DNA from: Aspergillus flavus | Lineage: Eukaryota; Ascomycota; Eurotiomycetes; Eurotiales; Aspergillaceae | Assembly: GCF_009017415.1 (NCBI RefSeq) | Contig: NC_092409.1 | Coordinates: 744,001-808,000, forward strand | Reading direction: 5' to 3' | DNA: 64,000 nt | Shown here: piece by piece, positions 55,857 to 64,000 of the stretch | Numbering within the stretch: the first letter of the stretch is position 1 | Layout of the letters: every line of letters begins with the position of its first letter | Position numbers and translations under genes: made by a program | Notes under the pieces: generated by a model | Databases searched by the model: none | What the model was told of the DNA's origin: nothing | Seen by the model: only the letters and a program-made list of their open reading frames with translations

Positions 55857-58800
55857 ATTGTAGGTCTCCTCGAATAGCGGGGGTGAAAGGTAGGTAAAGA
55901 ATCAACCCTGGCTCTCAGTACTCAATTCCTGTCTTGTCTTATGGGAATATTTATAGTCCAAGAACAGTACGTAGTAATATTCGGACAGGTATTTCTGACC
56001 GGTATTTCTCTGCTGCGTCTTCAGCTCAGGCAACTCCGCCTGAATGGGGAATCCCTACATTTTGGGAATCGTGCATGGTTTTAGGTCCGTGCGTGTGATG
56101 TGATAGTTGAGATCTTCAGTTCACGCGAGAGCTGAAAGATCTGCAATCACACACTAGGCAACTACTCCACATAGGCAACCTATGATGGATAGGCTACTCC
56201 AAATTTTGAGGGGGAGATGTCCTCTCTTAACCTACCTGACGCCAACTCAGCCAGCCACTACTTCATCTGGTGTTATTGCTCCCCAACTAGGAACGATAGG
56301 CCGCACTTTGGTACTCCAACGGTTCGCGTCTCGGGGGGGATTCCTCGGCAAGTGCCGTACCGAGATTAAAATGGAGTCGATTCGCGACGAACTTTAGCGG
56401 TCGCTGATCTCGCTCAGTCAGTGGCTCGTACAGTGAAGCCAGCATGCACATCCATCACACAAGGCGCGCGACATGTCGCAGTATTTTCTAAGCGCATCGT
56501 ACAAGGACTGCCACAGTTGACGTGGTAGGACTTTGTACGCGCCTTTCAGCACATCCACGAAGACTACGGCATCGCTTTCTCTTCTCAACCTTGATTGGAC
56601 CTTCTTCAAACTCTATTAGATCCATTTTTATCAAATACTTCGATAGTAGCCACAGTTTCGAACAGAGGGCTAGGATGTTAGGCCCTGCTCAAGATCTTCA
56701 AGCCACAATCAGTTCACTCACTCTCAGTCAGCCGACCGGGGCAGCAGATAATCTTCGCTGCCTACTGAAAAAAATCATGCACGCCAAATATGCGGAGAGC
56801 GGTAGGGTTCTACGTATCAACACGCTGGGCGGGTACTCTGCAGATCTTCATACCTTCAGTCCGCTACCTGCTCAGAAGTACTGCAGTACACAATACAGTT
56901 GTTTAACTCTTTCATTGATTACTCCCCGCGACCATTGGCCGAGGGCACAGACAGAAAGAGGCACTTTTATACTAAAGTCGACCTAATCATGCCTTAATAG
57001 ATGGAGATGAACTAGAACAGTATATCTTTCTGTTATGAACATGTACCGTGCTCAGACTTACCTACGGCTATCCTCCAGGGCAGTGTTATTGTTCTCCGCC
57101 AATGATGTGCAGTTGTCCCCTCAATGGCGAGGCCCAGCGCATACCATAGGAGTTTCCCTTGCCTCATTCGGACCTCCTTGTGTCTTTTTCACATACACAA
57201 CTCTGATTACCATTAGATCCATCTCACATCTACTTTGGCAAGGGTGCTTGGGCACATGAGGTTCGGTCAAGGCTGCGGTAGCCAAAGCCCGTACTAAACC
57301 TTGAATTACGAATATATTTACTTAAAACTATTCCTGCTTTCATTATTTTCATACCCTCCTAGAAGACCATGATTCATTCTTTGACCACAACTTCCGGCAT
57401 TGAATGAACCGCCAGAAATGTCACCACCATCCGGCACTCGCTAAGCAGTTTTTGCTGGTACTGAGCCTCATTGAAGCCAGGTTCAGATTATCAATGATGT
57501 CAACGATGTGAAACATGACCGAAGCAAGCGAGAGTGAATGGTTCTAGCAACCACAAAGAAGAAACTCGTGGTCCGGCACAACTCCCGATGGAGTCAAGGG
57601 AATCCTCGATATTGCAGTAAACTGATTAGATGTTATTTGAGGCTCAAACATGACGGGAATGCTTGGGTAGAACAATACTAACATCCATGGCATCACAAGG
57701 TTTTCTCTGAAAGACTGACAAACACAAACATCGTGAATTGACTTGCAGTGGAGGAACGCAAATTCGTTATAGTATGTGTCTGTGCTGGTGTGACCTTCTT
57801 GGCTACTGCGGATCACCTATCGATACTGTATTGGATGCAAAAGACAACACATATAAGCGCATTGACGATGTTACATGCCATCGGATATCTATCATAGATG
57901 GACATGTACTGCTCCAGTTCCACGGCGGCAAAGAGCAATACCGAAGCGCCTATGAGGATTTTCACGAATTTTTGGTACATGTTGGCGCTACCGAGGTTCG
58001 GCACAAAACTAGTGGGCCTGTCTCAGGTGCTACTCGGTTGACTGAAAGAAGCAAAAAACGCAGGGAAAACAAGATCAATGATAAGAGAAAAACTAGAGAT
58101 GCTAGCCACAGGTCAAAGCATTACTACTGTGTATATATATCGTCGAAGCACCTCGGTCGCAAGGCATGTGGAGCAATGCGCGATTTTTATTCTGTCTAAA
58201 ATGCCTTGACCCACTACATGCCTAAGCTTATGCCTTGAAAATCCTAGTCAGATGACGCCGATCATTCCTTCTCCATATTATCATTCAAGGGACGATTGGA
58301 ACATGATGCAGATCCTAAAGGTAACAATGCAATGACGGCGCCAGCTCGACAGGGGAGTCTGTCACAGTCTCTGGCCAAATACGAGAAAATCCGGCTTATC
58401 ACCAATTTCATTCTTCTAATACGGCCCAAGACTCAGGATGTCTCGCTAATATCGAGCGTGTCCTCTCTGATGCACATTTTCATGCCTAGGAGAATGATCA
58501 CAAGGCAAGCGGTGCTCTTTAACTTCTCTTGACTGAATCACTAGTTGCCCTCTCAGTATTAGTATCACAAATATACATGTAGGATTTCTCGAATGTTGGA
58601 CCATAAGCCGACATAAAAGCGGGTCGATGCAACGGTACGCGTCAGAACGCCCTGGTGGGCCCTGGTCCCTGAAGGTAAGGATCACAAACCATGCATTTGC
58701 ATGCTCAATTCGCGCCTACACACAGTCTCCTCAGCTTCGTTATGAGGCGAAAGGTCAGGGTGAACTAGTCTCCCTCAACTATATTCCAAATATAGGACAG

Positions 58801-59360
58801 GAGGCACCAAGCTATACTCCCATCCCGGCAGGGCTCAATATCATTACGATCAGCTTAGGAACGGCCCCCAACCTTGAATTCTCCACTATTGACAAGAGAC
58901 AAGTGTTGAACTCCATCCTATCCAGGACTTTCCATTATCATTTCGAGATTATCCACTCCTGCCCGATGTCTACTCTCTACTATTCGCGCGGACATGTCCG
59001 TGATGCTGGGATTATATCAAGGCAATGCACTCTCCACTAGGCTTTGACCCAGGCCCATTACAACGCACCTTGTAGAACGGGCCTGGGTATGGCTACAGCT
59101 TCGAATCATACCCGATTATCGGTGGCCGCTTTGTTGGTTGATGTAGAGGGCGTAGCACCGAAGCTTTCCCGGCATTGATTGGAAATGAGCGACTGACTAT
59201 CTATCCGTACTATATAATGCCCTGTATCAGGCTGGATGATTGAAGTCCCAAAGCTCTATAATTTTCTTGTCTCTATCACTTTTCCATTACCTCGTACATT
59301 CTGCTGCCAATCTGCACTCCTTCACTTCAATACACCCAGTCAGCCCTCGAAAAACCCCTG
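55857..59360. other. 3.5 kb gene-poor region
   Basis: Unassigned plus-strand frames occur at 56522-56986, 57738-58199 (153 residues, Lys/Arg-rich C-terminus) and 58627-59040 (137 residues). None matches a family I know. I looked for hAT-type or other transposase motifs and saw no convincing one. The 3' end holds the promoter of the secreted-protein gene. Confidence 0.35.
59211..59217 (+). promoter_or_regulatory. TATA-like element
   Basis: TATATAA about 150 bases upstream of the secreted-protein start at 59361. Confidence 0.4.
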
Positions 59361-60059
59361 ATGATGTTAATTTTTGTGGCCTTGTGCTATTTCGCGTGCA
59401 CTGTCAGCGCAGTGAAGTTCTACGGTGATACTCCTTCCGTTGCGATTTATACAACTGCCATGAACCGTCTCGCGGAGCCCGTGGAAGATAATCTGAGTAT
59501 TGGATCTGTGTTCGTGACGTCTGACCTTGCAAGCAAGAACGGGTCTGATTATCTCGCCGACAATGGCATCTTCGATACCACGCTAGTCGACTTTGTTACC
59601 CAGAGAAAGGGGTTGTACGCGGCTCCCGTCTCGTCTACTGGCCTCGACGTAAGAGCCCCGAAGGATCAATTGAACTGCGAGAACAACCCGGTGGTGGATA
59701 AAATCAGCCCGGCGAACCAGAAGCATATTTGCAATGCTGTGAAATCCCTGGTCGGTGGCGGTGTCGCTGCCGTGTCTGCCTTGATAGATAACACGGTGTG
59801 CAGTGAACGGTCTACCGGCCAACCGGTTAAATGCCACACAATAGTCGCATTTATCGGTACCGCTGGAGTGACCATGACAACCTCGGAGGTTGGTGACTAC
59901 TGCAGTGAGTATCTAAGCGCGAACGACAAGAAGTGCGGCAGTCAGGGTGTTACCGGTGACACCGGCAATAAGAGAGCATACGTCGCTGTCGTAAACACCC
60001 AGGCGGACGACACGTCCTGCTCAGGCCTCAGGGGAAAGTGTACTGAAATCCCCGTGTAA
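59361..60059 (+). CDS. Secreted cysteine-rich protein, unknown family
   Basis: Single-exon, 232-residue protein with an N-terminal signal peptide (hydrophobic LIFVALCYFACTVSA, cleavage near residue 18). The next residues AVKFYGDTPSVAIYTTAM look like a mature N-terminus. Eight cysteines lie in the mature C-terminal two thirds (in LNCENN, HICNAV, TVCSER, VKCHTI, DYCSEY, KKCGSQ, TSCSGL, GKCTEI), enough for four disulfides. A helical Gly/Ala-rich segment SLVGGGVAAVSALID resembles small secreted proteins of killer-toxin-like or effector type, but I cannot assign a family. The start at 59361 is the first Met directly before the hydrophobic core. No transmembrane helix follows. Confidence 0.75.
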   Translation: MMLIFVALCYFACTVSAVKFYGDTPSVAIYTTAMNRLAEPVEDNLSIGSVFVTSDLASKNGSDYLADNGIFDTTLVDFVTQRKGLYAAPVSSTGLDVRAPKDQLNCENNPVVDKISPANQKHICNAVKSLVGGGVAAVSALIDNTVCSERSTGQPVKCHTIVAFIGTAGVTMTTSEVGDYCSEYLSANDKKCGSQGVTGDTGNKRAYVAVVNTQADDTSCSGLRGKCTEIPV

Positions 60060-60552
60060 ACATCCTTGGCACGGCGAGGTCAGAATGGTCGTTGTGAAGG
60101 TTCTGGCGCTCTTTAACCGTCGAATGGTAGAGGCACAGTGTCCCAGACGGCAATATGTACAGTATATTTGATGAGGCTTGAGGTGGCCCAAGCTGCAGCC
60201 ATTTGGCGAGGAATAGCTCCATTATGATACTTTTGTACGTATCTAACGACGTTGAGCTTATTACCAAATTGTATATTTTCCTTCCTCAGGATGATGATGT
60301 TAATAAGGGAGCCAAAGCCGTTCAATACATAGCTAATTACTCTCCAAGGCCATTTCTCGCTTTTCCATGTCGTGCATAGCCCACTTACATCTCTTTGCGT
60401 AGGGAGGGGACTGATCTGAAAAACATCCGCAATCGCGCACAATAGATAAATCGATATACTGCGACCCTGTAGGACAGATATTGCCAGGTATATGTGATAA
60501 TTGGCGACCAGCTTTATATCCAGTTATCAATTGGAAGACCTTGCATGCAAGG
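60060..60552. other. Convergent intergenic region
   Basis: About 490 bases between the secreted-protein 3' end and the regulator 3' end. Minus-strand frames here are short and unassigned. Confidence 0.4.
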
Positions 60553-62911
60553 TTAAAATACTTCACCAAAGCTGGGGCCGAATATCTCTCGAAATAAATC
60601 CGCGAACTCATCGCCCATGAGGTCGCTATCCATTCCCATCGTAGCGGTCGCTAAGCAAGGGTCATACGGAGATACTAACGGACCCAGGACATCCGTATCC
60701 TGCGTCATGCCCGTTGCACTACTGATGTTTGACAAGTGTTCTCTTGAGAGGGGACATGAGGTATTCCGTACGCCGCTATTATTATCATCGTGATCAGAGT
60801 CCGCAATGGTGGTTATAGAAGCCAATCCGGCTGCTCGCGTCCGTAGGATCATCAATAACTGCTGTCCTAATATCGCAGCAATTCCGAATCGGTGTGATGG
60901 TGTTGTGCCGGCGCGTTCAAGCTGAAGCGCAACCTGCGCCAATAAGGCAAGAAGCTCTATTTCGCCCTCCGACCGTGGCTGATGTACAAAGGGGAAGAGC
61001 TTTAGGGCGAGGATAGCTGCGTAAGAGATCATCGCCCATGTGGGAGCAAGCATACAGTATAGTGGCTCCCCGATCTGTTGAAGATCACGCACAGCGACTT
61101 CACAGCAATGCACTGCGGCCTGAAAACAGTCGTCGCGGATTGCTTTTAGATCGCGGTTGTTACTGATGGAGGCTTGCAGCGCAAATGACAGTGTCCATAA
61201 TCGGTTATGGAGGTATACGTGATGGAGGTGCACGTCTGGGAGTGGTTCTGAAGATGGCGCGATGGCATATATCCATGTCTTCCGCCACGACTCTAACGCG
61301 GCGTCGATACGATCGCGCACCCAATGTGGATTGGAGTGTGGCATCAATGTCTGTCGCTGCACTTCTGCGTGTAAATCCGCCAGATGGCGACGGAGCAGGA
61401 TGAAAGCGACGGTGTGTTTGTCCGTCGAGTCGGCGAGCGGATGCATCCACCAGCGCTCGATGTTGCGAGTGAGGTCAGTTTCAGGGATGGCATTCATTCG
61501 ACCAGAAGCACCGCTGTTCGCTCGTTCCCAGAGGAGGATACGCAGCCACGTTCTCTCTCTATTGCGAGTTAGTCGCTCGCGGCGTGTTTGGTCCTCAATG
61601 TCATGGCGGGTGGGCGGGCCTGGTGTGCGCTTGGGGATAATTTTGCCATCGTTATTGTATGTATATGTCGGAGATGCTTGGTCCAGCCCCAGCTCTGCCG
61701 CTACGCCAAATGCATACATGGTATATAACCACGATCGCTCTTCCGACAGTGTTCTAGCTGGAGTGGCTGACAAAAGTGAGATGTAGTAACCCTGAACAAT
61801 TTCAACTGATTTTAACCCGGACGCATGAACATGTCGCGACAATTTCTCGCCATGCAGACGTAGTCGCTTTGCAATGGCCGCAGACCCATGATCGAACTGG
61901 GCTGTGAGAGCGAGCATCCAGGTAAACAGAAGTGCCGACTGTGAACGGACATAGTCCACGGTGTGTAATTTAGGGTCGAGGATACCATTGACTGGATGTA
62001 AACGTATGAAGTAGCTATTAAATATTAGCCCAACATTACTGATGTTACGCAGTGTGACGTGCATACATGGGAAATAAGTGGTAAGCCTCCTCCATTGATA
62101 TTAACCCTAACTCAACAGGGTCCAGGTCCGGGCTAACATCTCGCGGCGGGCCATCGTCAGGAGGGCGAAAATAATCTGTGCACTTGGGATTACTTGTCGG
62201 GGCCGCAAAGAGAGCGTCTAGTCCACTCTGGAGCGATTCTGAGCTCAATTGTAGGCCTAGTGACACGTATGTTGACCGTTCATTTAGATTACCAATACTC
62301 GTCAAGTACGGCGTTGGTCCTTCATCTGTCGATTCAACGGTGGATATCGGAGTATTCGATACCGATTCGGACTGGATGGCCCCGGAAGCAGCGACAAGAA
62401 GTGCTAGAGGATTACTGACGGGGTCATGACCGACATGCGAGGTGATCCCAGCTTGCTTAATAGTAGTGGACTCTGTCACGACCGGATTGCTAGACGCAGC
62501 CTGGACGTTGGCAGCTTTCCCGTTGGTCGGTCGGTGGGACTGCCCCTCATTGCTTTGCATTTTCGAAAGTAAGAGATCGAATACTTCCTTTTCTGCGTTC
62601 TGTATATTATTAACGTCCTGTGAACTATTTCCTGAGGCACGTCCCCGTTTTAGATGCTCTTTCATCTGCCGACAGGCCTTTTCGAGCCCCCGATAGCGAC
62701 CAACCGCACCTGGCCGGCGCCCCAAAGGTTGGGAAGGAGGAATGCTACAGGTGCGGCCATTCCGTCTGCATCGATCGCATGGCTCGCTAGAGTCTTCTGG
62801 TCGACTTGGACGGACGCATCTCATCTTCAGCTTGCGACATGCTTCGCAGGCCACAGTGGAGGGTGACCGGCGAGTCTGCTGTCTCGTCACCGGTCGACTA
62901 GCCATGATCAC
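60553..62911 (-). CDS. Zn2Cys6 fungal-specific transcription factor
   Basis: Nuclear regulator with two exons, 62067-62911 and 60553-62014, joined by a 52-base intron that gives FPIYFIRLHPVNGILD. Length is 768 residues from 62911; the Met at 62905 would give 766. The zinc cluster has cysteines at residues 22, 25, 32, 45, 48 and 55, with a long third loop (SRPEDSSEP). A basic linker and coiled-coil-like stretch follow. The fungal_trans domain includes ALLFTWMLALTAQF, VEIVQGYYISLLSATP, and RTWLRILLWERANS, then WMHPLADSTDKHTVAF. The Zn cluster arrangement resembles CTF1B/ARO80-like regulators, a weak impression only. It is divergent from an FAD oxidoreductase (63422), a common regulator/enzyme arrangement. 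Confidence 0.93.
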
Positions 62912-63421
62912 GTCAGATTAATACAGATCAATAATGATAAAGTGATACTGGAGGGGGTCGCCCAATTGCCATAGTTTAAAGTTTGAAGCGAATGATCTTC
63001 GCAGAACTTGGATAGTTGGTCGGTGGTCTTCGTCGCCGTGAGGATGATTAGAATTTAGAATTCGCAGGGATGATCTGAAATCTTCAATCTCCGTCTGATC
63101 CACTTGGCTTCTTGGCAGGCACTGAACAATGAGGCTCAATCACCTTGTCCTCCATCCCATTGCAGTCCTAGCTGTCCTGCTGCTGGAATAATCGCATAAA
63201 AGTGATATATCGAGTGCACTGAAGTGGTGGCCCCTCAATTGGTTACCCTGCATTAAAAAATCACCGGCTGTGGGTCCTCCGGTCTATTTATTTAGACGCC
63301 GGAGGTATGATTTTATACAGTCTTAAATTCACTCCTGTATTGTTGACTTGCACCGCGCAACTTCTACTTTATTCCCTTTTGTTCGTTTTGAAGACAACGG
63401 AAATAACTATATATTTCAAAT
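62912..63421. promoter_or_regulatory. Shared divergent promoter region
   Basis: A 510-base region between the regulator (-) and the FAD oxidoreductase (+). The oxidoreductase side is AT-rich just before its start (about 63400-63421). Divergent placement suggests the regulator may control the oxidoreductase. Confidence 0.4.
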
Positions 63422-64000
63422 ATGCAAACAATCTCAGTCGACGTCCTGGTGTGTGGCGGAGGCATGTCGGGCATGGCCTGCGCCGCCTTCGCCGCCGAGT
63501 CCGGGGCTAAAGTCCTAGTGGTAGAGAAGCAAGCAGTTGTTGGCGGTTCGTCAAACTACTCTGCGGGGATGTTGTACGTTTCTAGACTACTTCAAGTACA
63601 AAAGAATCCTACTGACAACGTCTAGTTGGGCACCCAAGAACTACAATAGTTTGCGATCGTGGGTACCAGACGGTGATCCAGAGCTTCAAGCTGCATGGAT
63701 GAAAGACTACTTGCCTGCGGTGCAATGGATGCGAGAGAACAGCATACCCACAGCCAAACGATTCGATGGAATCATGACAATCGGTATTGATTATATACAA
63801 ATTACTATACACAGGAGACTATTTACATCAGAGCTGACAAAGAAACAGGCATCGGCTTTCCCATCAAGATCCCTCAGCTCCACCTACACCACCAACAACG
63901 CATACGGGATAGCACAGGATCCCAGATCTTCACCAATACCGCCGTCGTCAAACTCCTTCAAAAGCAGCCTGGTGTTCCCGGTTCTCCTATCGTCGGCGCG
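63422..64000 (+). CDS. FAD-dependent oxidoreductase (fumarate reductase/3-ketosteroid dehydrogenase type), 5' part
   Basis: Flavoprotein cut by the window end. Exons 63422-63573, 63626-63783 and 63849 onwards are consistent in phase. The N-terminal Rossmann motif is VCGGGMSGMACAAFAAE (residues 10-26), followed by KVLVVEKQAVVGGSSNYSAG, the FAD-binding loop of the FAD_binding_2 family. Exon 2 gives FWAPKNYNSLRSWVPDGD and exon 3 restarts at IGIGFPIKIPQLH after removal of a 65-base intron (63784-63848); reading through would stop. These enzymes reduce or dehydrogenate fumarate, succinate or steroid-like substrates. The substrate is not predictable here. Confidence 0.88.

Noticed and set aside
58280..58560. 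Possible hAT transposase remnant
   Set aside because: A few residues resemble the family's C-terminal region, but there is no sustained match and no terminal inverted repeats or target duplications.
57738..59040. Two plus-strand frames of 153 and 137 residues as genes
   Set aside because: No family resemblance, no signal peptide and no splice link between them. They are left as unassigned within the gap entry.
61262..61786. 174-residue plus-strand open frame
   Set aside because: It is antisense to the zinc-cluster regulator, with low-quality composition.

Overview
The window looks like genomic DNA of a filamentous ascomycete, most likely Aspergillus/Penicillium-type Eurotiomycetes. The reasons are many short GT-AG introns (46-70 bases) with CTAAC/CTGAC-like branch sites, ordinary fungal gene families (Zn2Cys6 regulators, RTA1, Rhodopsin_2-type membrane proteins, DUF3632-like, NACHT STAND proteins) and moderate base composition. 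I see no bacterial or organellar sequence, rRNA, convincing tRNA, CRISPR array or intact transposon. Gene models below were built by hand from splice signals and reading-frame continuity. Family names come from recognition of motifs, not from a search.

Layout. 0-15 kb is a metabolic/accessory block: the 3' part of a NirA-like transcription factor (1-2574), an AusD/Trt5-like methyltransferase (3027-3929, -), an unrecognised Thr-rich-start protein (4441-5196, -), an RTA1 membrane protein (5732-6728, -), a divergent intronless Zn2Cys6 regulator (7522-8676, +), a frameshifted TPR gene (9002-10086, -), a PL9-like pectate lyase (10986-12367, +) and an FMN-dependent monooxygenase (13048-14768, +). 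15-31 kb holds a secreted ribotoxin/guanyl-RNase-like gene (15332-15936, -), a DUF3632-like locus (16777-17803, +), the riboflavin enzyme RIB7 (19279-20100, -), a small hypothetical gene (20820-21444, -), a 3.6 kb gene-poor gap, an IQ-motif protein (25085-26844, -), a pyruvate-decarboxylase-like enzyme (28385-30236, +) and an SRR1-like protein (30841-31895, +).

32-51 kb is the most unusual part. It has a stand-alone RelA/SpoT synthetase-domain protein (32927-33763, -), a small conserved 80-residue protein (35359-35754, -), a seven-exon PHO84-type phosphate transporter (36584-38778, -), then three same-strand genes of the fungal STAND/NLR type: a fungal N-terminal-domain protein without NTPase (39774-42135), a NACHT protein with an MGC acylation-type start and a damaged ankyrin tail (43653-46517), and a second, intact NACHT protein with a helo-like N-terminus (48142-51067). 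A fragment of 2-dehydropantoate 2-reductase lies between the first two. I infer an NLR-rich, immunity-like island. Whether the alarmone-type enzyme belongs to it is speculation.

51-64 kb holds a Rhodopsin_2-type membrane protein (51754-53158, +), a second ribotoxin-like RNase (55271-55856, -), a long gene-poor stretch, an eight-cysteine secreted protein (59361-60059, +), and a divergent pair made of a Zn2Cys6 regulator (60553-62911, -) and an FAD oxidoreductase (63422 to the window end, +).

The two RNase precursors share predicted length (171 residues), exon pattern, and a Tyr-x-His/Glu/Arg/His active-site layout. They are described only, by position and key residue.
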